Positions 55,787-63,709 of a stretch of 64,000 nucleotides of DNA are shown here, piece after piece; the first letter of the stretch is position 1, and each line of letters starts with the position of its first letter. The notes below the pieces were generated by a model. The model was not told where the DNA came from. It searched no databases and saw nothing but the letters and a program-made list of their open reading frames with translations. A program made the position numbers and the translations under genes. This DNA comes from Dehalococcoidia bacterium (GTDB taxonomy: Bacteria > Chloroflexota > Dehalococcoidia > GIF9 > AB-539-J10), in NCBI GenBank assembly GCA_023229725.1, contig JALNYR010000001.1, forward strand, positions 1 through 64,000, read 5' to 3'.

Positions 55787-56305
55787 ATGGAACGAACCGA
55801 ATTGGTCGGATGGCTCCGCTGGCACGCAGAGGAGCACACAGGATACGTCGTCGGCACCGAGACGGCAGACGCCTACCGCGCCGCCGCCGACATGCTCGAA
55901 GTCGACAAGCACATCGACGCGCTTCGCACCGCCGCCGCCAAGCGCATCAAAGATCTCGAAGCCCGCCTCCTGGAGCTCGAGCAGGCGTTTGCCGAGGAGA
56001 GTGCGACAGCGGCGTCAGCGCTCGCGCAAGCGACCGAGCTCCGCGCGCTGCTCCACTTCGAGGTAGAGCGGTTTCAACAGCTCTACATGGAGGCGATCGA
56101 CCGGGAGAAGTCGACATCCGATCGGCTCGGCGAGTCCGCAGGACGGCGCATCAAGGCCGAGGCCCGCGTTCGCGAGCTCGAAGCCCGCCTCGACCGGATG
56201 GCGCAGGACCAGCGCGCGGTCCGCGTCACCCGAGAGCCTGGGCGCGTCCGTGTCGCCGTGGCGCTCGGGCCCGTCGAGGTCACCATCGAAAGGAAAAGCC
56301 GATGA
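55787..56305 (+). CDS. Coiled-coil protein, 172 aa
   Basis: ATG 55787 follows GAGGGGA. Residues 15-40 are helical, then a long coiled coil through about residue 145 (KRIKDLEARLLELEQAFAEE; RRIKAEARVRELEARLDRMA). The last 25 residues are a short beta hairpin (GRVRVAVALGPVEVTIERKS). Related in style to the proteins at 52057 and 55130. Overlaps the next gene (ATGA). Confidence 0.5.
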   Translation: MERTELVGWLRWHAEEHTGYVVGTETADAYRAAADMLEVDKHIDALRTAAAKRIKDLEARLLELEQAFAEESATAASALAQATELRALLHFEVERFQQLYMEAIDREKSTSDRLGESAGRRIKAEARVRELEARLDRMAQDQRAVRVTREPGRVRVAVALGPVEVTIERKSR

Positions 56306-57285
56306 ACACGGACATCCAAGCCATTCAGGAAGCGATTATCGCGGAGTTCAAGACACAGGACAAAAGTCCCCGCCGACGAGACGATGTTATCGCGAGCGTA
56401 ATGAATTCCGGCAAATTCTTTGTGAGCGAAGTACGCGATACGTTCAACGCGCTCACCAGCGCACAGCATATCCTCCGTCGGCAGAGCTGGTACGTGTTGG
56501 CCGAGCGCCCCGCGGCCCCGCCTCCGCCGCTGATGTCGAAGCACGAGATCGAACAGCTCGTGCTCGCGACGCTGCCGAAGAACGCGAACAGCGAGGAGCA
56601 CCCTGCAAGCTCGTTCCACCACGACGGCCCGCGGGACCGGCCCGACTGGACCGTCGAGAACGTCGAGGCCGCGCTGCGTCGGCTCTCGGAACGGCCCGCC
56701 GGCTACGCGCCGGTCAGGCGGTGCTCCGACCCGGCGTGCGGCTGGTACACGGTGCTTCCCACACTGCCGCTCGAGCCGATCGACTCTCCCACGCAAGCGA
56801 TGCCGGGGGTACTCCTGCAGAACCAGCTCCTCGACCTCGCACAGAAGGGCCGGGAGTCCTTGGCGCTCTCTGAGAAGGCCTGCGAAGTTCTCGAAGCGGC
56901 GTGCTCGACGATCGCAGCGCTCATGAACGTCGAGGTGCGACTCAAGGCGCCGACGGCCGCCGAGCCCAAGCCCGTTCGCGATATGACGACCGAGGAGTCG
57001 GAGGCCGAGTTCAAGAAGAAGTACGACGCCTGGGCCGACGCGTACCAGGTCGTCGGGACCGAGGCTCACACGCTCGGCAACGCGACCAGCGAGGCGCTCT
57101 GCCGCGAGGTCGTGTGGCGGCTCGCGACCGGCAAGTTGCCCGACGCGCTCGAGGCCGCGCTCGTGAACGTGCTGCAGGCGCGCCTCGCGCAGCCCGTACC
57201 GATGTTCGTCACCAAGCACCAACAGAAGATGGCTGGCACGATGGAGGCGCTGCGGCGCGCTGGCGCGTTCAAGAAGGAGACGTGA
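56302..57285 (+). CDS. Hypothetical protein with winged-helix-like segments, 327 aa
   Basis: ATG 56302 overlaps the preceding stop. Residues 1-70 are helix-rich with an HTH-like stretch (FKTQDKSPRRRDDVIASVMN). A second one follows a Pro linker (SKHEIEQLVLATLPKNANSE). The middle has RRCSDPACGWY, a possible Cys pair, and the rest is helical. It is AT-richer in its first 150 bases. No family recognised; DNA binding is a guess. Confidence 0.5.
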   Translation: MNTDIQAIQEAIIAEFKTQDKSPRRRDDVIASVMNSGKFFVSEVRDTFNALTSAQHILRRQSWYVLAERPAAPPPPLMSKHEIEQLVLATLPKNANSEEHPASSFHHDGPRDRPDWTVENVEAALRRLSERPAGYAPVRRCSDPACGWYTVLPTLPLEPIDSPTQAMPGVLLQNQLLDLAQKGRESLALSEKACEVLEAACSTIAALMNVEVRLKAPTAAEPKPVRDMTTEESEAEFKKKYDAWADAYQVVGTEAHTLGNATSEALCREVVWRLATGKLPDALEAALVNVLQARLAQPVPMFVTKHQQKMAGTMEALRRAGAFKKET

Positions 57286-57286
57286 G

Positions 57287-57454
57287 ATGCCCGAGCTGGA
57301 AATCAAAGTAGACATCACGATCAAGTGCGAGAGGTGCGACGCGGAACTGTCGACGGAGTTCGACAGTCGGCGAGCGCTTCTCAAAGTTGAGCCCTGCGAG
57401 ACGTGCCTCAAGGAGGAGTACGAAGAAGGCCTTGCCGACGGCGGGGAGGACTGA
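57287..57454 (+). CDS. Small zinc-finger-like protein, 55 aa
   Basis: ATG 57287 lies one base after the preceding stop. It runs MPELEIKVDITIKCERCDAE and contains EPCETCLKEE, two CxxC pairs that should bind one zinc ion, and an acidic end. It is too short for a typical gene call but has tight spacing on both sides. Similar small ribbons are frequent in this window. Confidence 0.55.
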   Translation: MPELEIKVDITIKCERCDAELSTEFDSRRALLKVEPCETCLKEEYEEGLADGGED

Positions 57455-57455
57455 A

Positions 57456-57905
57456 ATGTTTTGCAAGCTGTTGCAGAAGCTGGTCGCTGAGTACGGCGGG
57501 CAGATGAGTTACATGGGCGGCGACGTTGACCGAGATCTCGTGGATGCTTTGGTGTACAAGTTCGCGGACCAGCGAGATGTTGAATCGAACCGGCATACGA
57601 AGCACGCGCTCGGCTACATCCGGGTGCTCTACGACCTCGGCGTGCTCGTCGCGCTCGAGTCGCCGGCCGACGGCGAGGTCAAGGTCGACGTCGCGCTGGC
57701 GCAGAAGATCCTCCGCATCGTGAACAGGCATCGCGTCGAGCATCTCCGCGTCTGCAAGCGCTGCAAAAAGGATGTCGGCCCTGACGTCGTGAAGCTCGTG
57801 GAGCCCGTGTGGCGCACATGCGCCGGAGGGAATCCCTATCGAAACGTCTATGCCTTCTGCCCCGACTGCGCCGCCGCGGCCGGGCCCGAGTGGGTGAAAC
57901 GATGA
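57456..57905 (+). CDS. Protein with C-terminal zinc ribbon, 149 aa
   Basis: ATG 57456, one base after the preceding stop. Residues 1-95 are helical (MFCKLLQKLVAEYGGQMSYM). The C-terminal part has RVCKRCKKDVGPDVVKLV, TCAGGN and AFCPDCAAAA, a treble-clef-like set of Cys. No enzyme motif. Overlaps the next ATG (ATGA). Confidence 0.55.
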   Translation: MFCKLLQKLVAEYGGQMSYMGGDVDRDLVDALVYKFADQRDVESNRHTKHALGYIRVLYDLGVLVALESPADGEVKVDVALAQKILRIVNRHRVEHLRVCKRCKKDVGPDVVKLVEPVWRTCAGGNPYRNVYAFCPDCAAAAGPEWVKR

Positions 57906-58117
57906 CGCCCGAAGTGACCATCACGTTGACTCGCGCGGACCTCGAGATCATGGAGTCATACTCACCGGTCTACTACACGCCTCGACTCGGCGATGCCGTC
58001 ATCGGCGTGCGGATCAAGCTCTCGCCGGCCGCGCGCCGGCTCGTTCGCGAGGGGTCCGCGCCCCGTGCAGAGCGCCGCGCCCGGCGCGGTCGCAAGGTAA
58101 AGGAGCAGAAGCCATGA
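57902..58117 (+). CDS. Small protein with basic tail, 71 aa
   Basis: ATG 57902 overlaps the preceding stop. Beta-like start (MTPEVTITLTRADLEIMESY), then a strongly basic end (PRAERRARRGRKVKEQKP). Nucleic-acid binding is possible. No family recognised. Confidence 0.5.
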   Translation: MTPEVTITLTRADLEIMESYSPVYYTPRLGDAVIGVRIKLSPAARRLVREGSAPRAERRARRGRKVKEQKP

Positions 58118-58707
58118 TGAAGTTCACGCATTGGGCCAATGACCCAGGCTGTCCCAGTATTGGGCTGGAGAGCAGCGACGGTGAGGTCAAGGTGGCGCTC
58201 TTTGATCTCGTCCCCGTCAGCGACTGTATCGGCGGCGGATACCAGGTCACGTGGCGAGGCACTATCGGAAGTGTGGGCGCGGGGGCAGTCGGTGCAGATC
58301 GCCGAGCCCACGGGGCGTCGCTTCTCCACGCCTATGGGGCGTCGCTCCTCCACGCCCTTGAGCTGGGCGTCGCCGCCGCGGCGCGGTGGATCGCTGTCGA
58401 GCTGCTCAGGGACTCAACCCCACCGGGCGAGGGCGAGAGGACCGAGAACGTCTCCCTCTATACAGTGTTTCCTACTGCGACCCCGTTCAGTGCGACGTTG
58501 TGGCTCACAGGACTCGGACACGCTGGAACAATCGGACAGGTCAGCATGGACGAACCGCTCGCGGGTGTGAACGTGTTTCGCGCAAGCTGGCTCGCAGACA
58601 ACGACGGACCCGTCGACTGCGCCTCGTCTGAGCAGGCCCTCGCCGCGCTCATCGAGCACGCCGCGCCGTGGATCGCGACGGCACTCGCGAAGGAGATAGA
58701 GTCATGA
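58114..58707 (+). CDS. Hypothetical protein with internal tandem duplication, 197 aa
   Basis: ATG 58114 overlaps the preceding stop. Beta/alpha protein (VKVALFDLVPVSDCIGGGYQ). A 24-bp unit at 58312-58335 is repeated at 58336-58359, giving GASLLHAYGASLLHALEL. The rest contains VFRASWLADNDGPVDCASSE and helices. No family recognised. The repeat looks recent. Overlaps the recombinase start. Confidence 0.5.
   Translation: MMKFTHWANDPGCPSIGLESSDGEVKVALFDLVPVSDCIGGGYQVTWRGTIGSVGAGAVGADRRAHGASLLHAYGASLLHALELGVAAAARWIAVELLRDSTPPGEGERTENVSLYTVFPTATPFSATLWLTGLGHAGTIGQVSMDEPLAGVNVFRASWLADNDGPVDCASSEQALAALIEHAAPWIATALAKEIES
58312..58359 (+). repeat. 24-bp tandem duplication within a gene
   Basis: Two adjacent 24-bp units beginning GGGGCGTCGC (58312-58335 and 58336-58359) differ at three positions and keep the frame, adding eight residues. 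It is likely slipped-strand duplication. Confidence 0.65.
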
Positions 58708-59555
58708 TCGAACAACTCGACCAGTTCATGACCTACCTCTTCCAGCAGAAGCTGCGCCCGGCGACCGTGTCGCTCTACTGCGGCGCGGTGCGCCGGGCCC
58801 TCGAGGCCGGCGACATGCTCTCGGTCCTCTCGGACGAGAAGCTCGGCGCTTCGACGCTCGAGACGTACCGAAAGGCGCTCGCGCACTGGGCGGCGTTCTC
58901 CGGGAACAAGGGCCTCGTTGCGAAGCTCCGAGCCTGGACGCCGGGCAAGCGGCCCCGCCGCGTCAACCCGGCTCGCGCCCTCGACATTGAGAAGGAGTGG
59001 CCCCGGCTGCGGCGCGCGGTGCTCGGCCACGAGCATCCCGCTCTCGCCGCGGTCATGTACCTGCTCTTGACCTCCGGGCTTCGCATCGCAGAGGTGCTCG
59101 ACCTCACGCGAGAGGACTTGTTCAAGGCTGGGGCTGGGCAAGAGGTCTTCATCGTGCAGAAGGGCGACTCCCAGCGGCTCTTCGTTCTCCCCACCGCGAT
59201 GATGCGGCAGCAGGGCTTGGCGCTCGCCGAGTCCGTGCGGCTCGCCGACGTCGAGCTGGTGTGGCAGACACTCACAACGTCGCGGCGTGGAACGCGTCGG
59301 GCCGTCGAGGACTACATCCGCCGCGAGATGAAGGCGGTCGGCAAGTCGGTGGGGATCCCCGGCGTCCACCCCCACATCGCGCGGCACACCATCGCCGACG
59401 CGGTCTACGAGCAGAAGGGCGACGCCCGCGCCGTCGCCGAGGCCCTGGGCCACAAGGGCACGCGCACGGCAGACCGCTGGTACATGGACCACACCCGCAA
59501 GGGCAAGGCCGCCGCGGTCCTGGGCGCCGCGGTCGGGGAAGACGATGAGGCATGA
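58704..59555 (+). CDS. Tyrosine recombinase (phage integrase/Xer family), 283 aa
   Basis: ATG 58704 overlaps the preceding stop (ATGA). Residues 1-95 are the SAM-like N-terminal core-binding domain (LDQFMTYLFQQKLRPATVSL). The catalytic domain has TSGLRIAEVLDL (Arg), KGDSQRLFVLP (Lys), HPHIARHTIAD (H-x-x-R), and LGHKGTRTADRWY (His and nucleophile Tyr). The RKHRHY set is complete. Size fits. It should integrate or excise the element or resolve dimers. No attachment site was identified next to it. A small zinc-knuckle gene overlaps its end. Confidence 0.92.
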   Translation: MIEQLDQFMTYLFQQKLRPATVSLYCGAVRRALEAGDMLSVLSDEKLGASTLETYRKALAHWAAFSGNKGLVAKLRAWTPGKRPRRVNPARALDIEKEWPRLRRAVLGHEHPALAAVMYLLLTSGLRIAEVLDLTREDLFKAGAGQEVFIVQKGDSQRLFVLPTAMMRQQGLALAESVRLADVELVWQTLTTSRRGTRRAVEDYIRREMKAVGKSVGIPGVHPHIARHTIADAVYEQKGDARAVAEALGHKGTRTADRWYMDHTRKGKAAAVLGAAVGEDDEA

Positions 59556-59748
59556 GCCACCGGTCCAGTGCGGCCCATGCAAGGGCCGCGGCTGGACGTG
59601 GCGGCGGTGCTCTGCCGGCGTGCGTGGTGGGCAGGGCGACTGGAAGTGGACGCGCTGCACGTCGTGCCGCGGCTTCGGAATTGACCTGCGAGACCTCGCA
59701 GAGCAGCATGGACTCGTGCTCAAGCCCATGCCGATAGGGAAACTGTGA
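59545..59748 (+). CDS. Small zinc-knuckle protein (DnaJ-finger-like), 67 aa
   Basis: ATG 59545 starts 11 bases inside the recombinase end. It carries VQCGPCKGRGWTW, RRCSAG and TRCTSCRGFG, so two CxxCxGxG-type knuckles like those in DnaJ. A frame at 59552 is less likely because it lacks these. It ends KPMPIGKL. Function unknown. Confidence 0.55.
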   Translation: MRHEPPVQCGPCKGRGWTWRRCSAGVRGGQGDWKWTRCTSCRGFGIDLRDLAEQHGLVLKPMPIGKL

Positions 59749-60290
59749 TGCCTTGGAAAATGTTTCGCCGGCCTCGCCCGGCTGTGAAGGTCGAGATGCC
59801 CGATGGGCGCACGATCGACGGCACGGCCGTCGAGTGGCTCATGAACGGGCAGTCGTCGGTCGTGGCGGTCCACACCGGCAAGGGCACGATGCAGTTCGGG
59901 CTCGTGACCGGCCGCATCGCTGGGCTCGAGGAGCACCCGATGAAGCCGTGCATCCGAGCCGACTCGCTCGTGGCGCTCCGCGCGAACATCGCGTCCCGTG
60001 AGAACGCGCCGGAAGAGGCGCTGGTGCGACGCTCTGCCTTCGTGCTCGTCTCCTCGGACGACCACGCCGGCGCCATCGCGGTCTCCGGCGACGAGCAGGT
60101 CCTCCACCTGCTCGTCCCCGCCGGCTACGCGGCGAGCACGATCGCGGCGCAGCTCGAGGGGGTCTTCGCCTGGGCAGAGCACCTCGCCCGACAGGGCGCG
60201 GAGCGCAAAGCGACCGCGAGCGCCGCGAGGAAGACGAGCGCGGCCCGGCGCAAGACGACCCGCACCCACAGGCGCGGCCGTGACGACTGA
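59748..60290 (+). CDS. Hypothetical protein with basic tail, 180 aa
   Basis: ATG 59748 shares a base with the preceding stop. Beta/alpha body (VKVEMPDGRTIDGTAVEWLM, DDHAGAIAVSGDEQVLHLLV) and a Lys/Arg/Ala tail (KTSAARRKTTRTHRRGRDD) that could bind DNA. No family recognised. The next gene starts inside its last 11 bases. Confidence 0.55.
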   Translation: MPWKMFRRPRPAVKVEMPDGRTIDGTAVEWLMNGQSSVVAVHTGKGTMQFGLVTGRIAGLEEHPMKPCIRADSLVALRANIASRENAPEEALVRRSAFVLVSSDDHAGAIAVSGDEQVLHLLVPAGYAASTIAAQLEGVFAWAEHLARQGAERKATASAARKTSAARRKTTRTHRRGRDD

Positions 60291-60831
60291 AGGCGCGGCC
60301 CAGGTGGCGCTCGAGGCGCTCGCGCGGTTCGAGGCCCGGCTCCTCGAGGTCGAGAGGAGCGTCGCCGAGTTGGCCGCGCTGGTGCTCCACCGACCGCACA
60401 TCCCCGCATCGAAGTCGACGCGGTGGGGCACGCCACGCGACCTCTTCGCGGCGCTCGATGCGGAGTTCGGGCCTTTCGACCTCGACCCTGCAGCCGACGA
60501 CGAGCTCCACGTCGTCGAGTGCTACTTCACCGAGGCGATGAACGGGCTGCTCCTGCCGTGGTTCGGCCGCGTCTTCTGCAACCCGCCCTACGGCGACGAG
60601 GGCGTCTGGGTCTACAAGGCACTCCTCGAGCTCGCGCTCGGCCACTGCAGCCGCGTCGTCTTCCTCGTGCCGTCCAAGACGAGCGTTTCGTGGTGGCACG
60701 AGCTGGTGGAGCCGGCGAAGGCGCGCGGCGAGTGCGAGGTGCGGTTCTTGGAAGGCCGGTTGACCTTCCGCGGTGCGAAGAGCTGCGCGCCCTTCGCGTC
60801 CACTGTTCTCGTGTTCGAGAGGAAAGCCTGA
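60280..60831 (+). CDS. Phage DNA N6-adenine methyltransferase (Dam-like), 183 aa
   Basis: GTG 60280 lies inside the preceding gene's end; the longer frame is rejected. After a helical start (VALEALARFEARLLEVERSV) comes the methyltransferase: SKSTRWGTPRDLFAALDAEF, FGPFDLDPAADDELHVVECY, and the catalytic CNPPYGDEGVWVYKALLELA (NPPY). This order is that of phage Dam-like enzymes that methylate adenine. The AdoMet-binding FxGxG-type motif is not obvious, as is usual for the compact phage form. It may protect phage DNA from host restriction. The N-terminal coil may be for oligomerisation. Confidence 0.8.
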   Translation: MTTEGAAQVALEALARFEARLLEVERSVAELAALVLHRPHIPASKSTRWGTPRDLFAALDAEFGPFDLDPAADDELHVVECYFTEAMNGLLLPWFGRVFCNPPYGDEGVWVYKALLELALGHCSRVVFLVPSKTSVSWWHELVEPAKARGECEVRFLEGRLTFRGAKSCAPFASTVLVFERKA

Positions 60832-61172
60832 TGCCGCGAGTCGTTCCAAAGCTCGTCGGTGAAGAGCTGCTGCGACGGCTTCGTGAGACGGGCGTCCTGT
60901 GGGCCACGTTCGACACGCGCTACGGCTCGCAGCGCTGCAAGCTCGAGCTGCCGTCGGGCCCCGATGAGCGGAAGCCACATCCCGAGATCGAAGTCGCGCT
61001 CGGCTGGAAGGCGCGGGTCTTCCTCGTCTTGGGAGGCCGCAAGCCACATCGAGGGCTGCGACTCGTTGTTGAAGAGGCGGCTGGCTCCCGCGTCGTCGAC
61101 TTGACGACTGGAGCAAAGTTCCGACCGACGAAGGTCGTTGCGATCGTCACCGAGATGCACGAAAGGAAGTAG
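60831..61172 (+). CDS. Hypothetical beta-rich protein, 113 aa
   Basis: ATG 60831 follows GAGAGGAAAG and directly overlaps the preceding stop. It starts MPRVVPKLVGEELLRRLRET and has beta strands (CKLELPSGPDERKPHPEIEV; LRLVVEEAAGSRVVDLTTGA). It contains one Cys and no metal pair. It may be co-expressed with the methyltransferase. No family recognised. Confidence 0.55.
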   Translation: MPRVVPKLVGEELLRRLRETGVLWATFDTRYGSQRCKLELPSGPDERKPHPEIEVALGWKARVFLVLGGRKPHRGLRLVVEEAAGSRVVDLTTGAKFRPTKVVAIVTEMHERK

Positions 61173-61174
61173 CA

Positions 61175-61663
61175 ATGTCGTTGACTCAGCTCATGGAAAG
61201 CTGGATCGTGACCGTACACGAGCTCGTGAAGGGGGCGCCGAGAGTCCATCACAACGCGATACGGGCTAGCGCGGTCGCGAGCGTGCTTCGCAGTGCTGCC
61301 GCGACCGACTTGCTCGACTACGACACGCGCCGTAACGCGCTCTACGAAGCGCAGCGGCTCCGGCCGGTCGAGGAGGACGTGCTCATCGGGGCGCGGTTCG
61401 AGGACACTGAGATCGTGCAGTGGACGCAGCTCCGGCCGCGCGGCCCGTTCGAGGGACTGAGCATCGGCTCGGGTTGGGACGAGTACCATCAGGTCCGAAC
61501 AGGCGCCCCGCTCGCCGACTTCCCGCAGAAAGTGCAGGATCTCATCAAGCAGCAGCTCGCACTCGACGCGCAGGGCCCGCTCGCGAAGCGTGAGGTCGTG
61601 GGTTATCGAGCGAGCACGCTCGACGAAACCGAGCAGGACGAGGACGACGACGACGACGACTAG
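61175..61663 (+). CDS. Acidic-tailed hypothetical protein, 162 aa
   Basis: ATG 61175 follows AAAGGAAGTAG. Helical body (LTQLMESWIVTVHELVKGAP; FPQKVQDLIKQQLALDAQGP) and a tail of Asp and Glu (DETEQDEDDDDDD). The tail could dock on a basic partner or mimic DNA. It is last of the rightward block; its stop overlaps the stop of the convergent M23 gene (CTAG). Confidence 0.55.
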   Translation: MSLTQLMESWIVTVHELVKGAPRVHHNAIRASAVASVLRSAAATDLLDYDTRRNALYEAQRLRPVEEDVLIGARFEDTEIVQWTQLRPRGPFEGLSIGSGWDEYHQVRTGAPLADFPQKVQDLIKQQLALDAQGPLAKREVVGYRASTLDETEQDEDDDDDD

Positions 61664-62424
61664 ACCATCTCGCCGACGACCGCGATGCCTTCCTCGCGCA
61701 GCCACACGACCGGCTCGGTGACTTCGCGGCGGCCGAGCGCGACGTTGTCGCGGAGCGAGCCCATCTGCGGGATGCGCGAGTTGTGGACCTCGAAGTGGCA
61801 GTGGGCGCCCATCGTGCGGCTCGTGTTCTCACCAGCCGCGTTCCGACAGCGCGCCGCGTCGGTGCGGCGGCACCAGCAGGGCACGACCGCCCCCTCGGGC
61901 GCGCAGGTGTTCCCGACGTAGCCGATGACGTCGTCGCCCTGGACGAGCTGGCCCAAGCCGACGTTGAAACCGTCGAGGTGCGCGTAGACGGTCGAGCGGT
62001 TCCCCGCGTCGAGGTGCGAGAGCCAGATCATGCGGCCGAAGCCGGCGATGCGGTTCTCCGCGTAGGTGACGATGCTTGTCTTCGCGGCTCGCACTGGCGT
62101 CTCAGGCGCCGCAGTGATGTCCTTCCCCCAGTGCGGGTCGACGCGGCCCTGGTAGGCATCGTCCATGTCCATGTCGCGTCCAGGACGGCCGCGGTCGACG
62201 ATCCAGCGCGCGGTCTGGAAGAACGAGCCCGAGGGCAGCTCGACGATCGCACCGGGCATGACCGAGCGGTAGGCCTCGGCGACGGCCTCTTCGGGCCCGA
62301 GCCCGAGGCCGACGTTCCGCCAATAGGCGGCGACGATGCGCTCGGCGGCGTTGCCCTTGCGCATCGCCATGGTGACGCCCACGCCAGCCGCTGCGACGAG
62401 CCCGATGACGGCGAAGGGGTTCAC
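61660..62424 (-). CDS. Membrane-anchored M23 (LytM-type) peptidase, 254 aa, catalytic residues intact
   Basis: GTG 62424 overlaps the upstream stop (GTGA). Residues 1-22 are a membrane helix (MNPFAVIGLVAAAGVGVTMA), then the RKGNA...W motif shared with two neighbours. The M23 zinc site is complete: HWGKDITA (H, D), VYAHLDGFNVGLGQ with IGYVGNT, and GAHCHFEVH (HxH). It has extra Cys (NTCAPEG, CWCRRTDAARC) not typical of M23. It should cleave peptidoglycan cross-links, acting in entry or lysis. With an N-terminal anchor, it may sit in a virion membrane. Confidence 0.8.
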   Translation of the reverse strand: MNPFAVIGLVAAAGVGVTMAMRKGNAAERIVAAYWRNVGLGLGPEEAVAEAYRSVMPGAIVELPSGSFFQTARWIVDRGRPGRDMDMDDAYQGRVDPHWGKDITAAPETPVRAAKTSIVTYAENRIAGFGRMIWLSHLDAGNRSTVYAHLDGFNVGLGQLVQGDDVIGYVGNTCAPEGAVVPCWCRRTDAARCRNAAGENTSRTMGAHCHFEVHNSRIPQMGSLRDNVALGRREVTEPVVWLREEGIAVVGEMV

Positions 62425-63008
62425 GCGAACACCAGCAACTCGATGTTGCGGTTAGAGGTCCAAGTCACAGGGTCGAGTGTCGTTTCCTCGACCTCGGATA
62501 GTTCCTGCGGTACGGCGACTGAGCTGTACACGCTAAAGGCCACTTCTGCAACGTAGGTATTGCCGATCACTTCGCCCGCGTGAACAAACTGCCCGATGCC
62601 GACCAACCAACCACCCCGCGGTCCTGACCCGCCTTGGAGGATGGTGAAGCTCGAGCTTCCACGCTCGTCGAGATGCGAGAGGTAAATGCCGGTGCTCGCA
62701 TCGTTCGGCTCGTTTCCTGCGTTCCAGATCCGAGTCACGAGGGCGTCTGACGGAGCGTGTATTTCCGCAGATATTGGAATGTCAAAGAAAATCTCTCCAT
62801 CCTGCACATCGTAGTCTGGGTCACGCTCTCCTCCAGCGGTGACAAGAATGTGAGCGTGCCAACCTGAAAGCCGGAACCCAGTCGGGAGCTGCACGAAGTG
62901 GTTCCAATAACGCCGGACCCAATCTGCCGCGGCGTTCGACTTGCGGGCAAGCATAGTCAGCCCGACGACACCAGCACCGATGAGGAGAACGACTGCAAAT
63001 GGATTCAT
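62421..63008 (-). CDS. Membrane-anchored M23-fold paralogue, probably inactive, 195 aa
   Basis: ATG 63008 overlaps the upstream stop (ATGA). The membrane helix MNPFAVVLLIGAGVVGLTML and the RKSNAAADWVRRYW motif match both neighbours. The core follows M23 order (FFDIPISAEIHAPSDALVTR, IYLSHLDERG, WLVGIGQFVHAGEVIGNTYV) but HxxxD and HxH residues are replaced. It keeps the fold and has lost catalysis, so it may be a structural or regulatory partner. DNA is AT-richer than the other two copies. Confidence 0.65.
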   Translation of the reverse strand: MNPFAVVLLIGAGVVGLTMLARKSNAAADWVRRYWNHFVQLPTGFRLSGWHAHILVTAGGERDPDYDVQDGEIFFDIPISAEIHAPSDALVTRIWNAGNEPNDASTGIYLSHLDERGSSSFTILQGGSGPRGGWLVGIGQFVHAGEVIGNTYVAEVAFSVYSSVAVPQELSEVEETTLDPVTWTSNRNIELLVFA

Positions 63009-63574
63009 ACCCAACCTCGGACGAAGGCCGTGGCCTGCGTGCCGTTCTCGCGCAGCCATGCCCTCGCGTTGATGGGGCGAGCCCCGCTGTTGGGGTCCGC
63101 TGCCATCGTGTTCTGGACGGCGAAGGTGAAGAGCGTCTCGTTCGAGCCGTAGGTGCCCTGCCGCGCTTGCCCAATGACCTGATCTCCCGCGACGAACCCA
63201 CCCAGGCCGACCATGTAGTCGATGCCGACGTAGAGGAAGCTCTCGTCGGACTGGTGGAGCGAGGAGAGCCCGAGCGCCGGGCCGCGACCAGGGATCGTCC
63301 CGACCCAGGAGACCACGCAGTCGGTCACGGCGCGGATGTCAGAGCCAGGGTTCGGGTGGACGTCGAGCCCGTCGCCGTTCACTGGGGCGAGCTCGCCCCC
63401 CTCGACGAGCCACGTGCAGCCGTCGGTCATGCGGCGCACGAACTCGGCCGGCGGCTGGACGCGGCCAGCCCAGAAGTCCGTGAGCCACTGGACGACCGGG
63501 TTCCGCTTCCGGGCGAGCGCGCCCACGGCGACCGCGCTCCCGACGACCAGCACGAAGACGGCGAGCGGGTTCAC
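63005..63574 (-). CDS. Membrane-anchored M23-fold paralogue, probably inactive, 189 aa
   Basis: GTG 63574 overlaps the stop of the small membrane peptide (GTGA). MNPLAVFVLVVGSAVAVGAL then RKRNPVVQWLTDFWAG match the other two proteins. The core has GSDIRAVTDCVVSWVG and YMVGLGGFVAGDQVIGQARQ, the M23 beta-strand order, but the HxxxD and HxH residues are absent (FTFAVQN). It is probably a pseudoenzyme. It may form mixed complexes with the active copy. Confidence 0.65.
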   Translation of the reverse strand: MNPLAVFVLVVGSAVAVGALARKRNPVVQWLTDFWAGRVQPPAEFVRRMTDGCTWLVEGGELAPVNGDGLDVHPNPGSDIRAVTDCVVSWVGTIPGRGPALGLSSLHQSDESFLYVGIDYMVGLGGFVAGDQVIGQARQGTYGSNETLFTFAVQNTMAADPNSGARPINARAWLRENGTQATAFVRGWV

Positions 63575-63675
63575 GGCACGGCCCTGCCGCGCACCCAGGA
63601 GTGGACGACGGCGACCGCGAGGAGCACTGCGAGCGCGCCGCCGGCGAGCTGGGCGACCGTGTTGAGCTTCGACAT
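63571..63675 (-). CDS. Small single-pass membrane peptide, 34 aa
   Basis: ATG 63675 follows GCAGGAGG, one of the best ribosome sites in the window. The peptide runs MSKLNTVAQLAGGALAVLLA then VAVVHSWVRGRAVP. It has one clear membrane helix and a basic end. Its stop overlaps the start of the downstream M23-fold gene. The size resembles tiny membrane proteins of membrane-containing phages. Confidence comes from the ribosome site and coupling. Confidence 0.55.
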   Translation of the reverse strand: MSKLNTVAQLAGGALAVLLAVAVVHSWVRGRAVP

Positions 63676-63689
63676 GATGACCTCCTGCT

Positions 63690-63709
63690 GCACGCCCCGA
63701 GGGGCGTGC
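63690..63709. repeat. Perfect hairpin after the SGNH gene
   Basis: GCACGCCCC (63690-63698) and GGGGCGTGC (63701-63709) are exact complements with a 2-nt centre. It directly follows the SGNH stop and precedes the strong ribosome site for the 34-aa peptide. No T-run on the minus strand, so it is more likely an mRNA structure than an intrinsic terminator. Confidence 0.5.
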
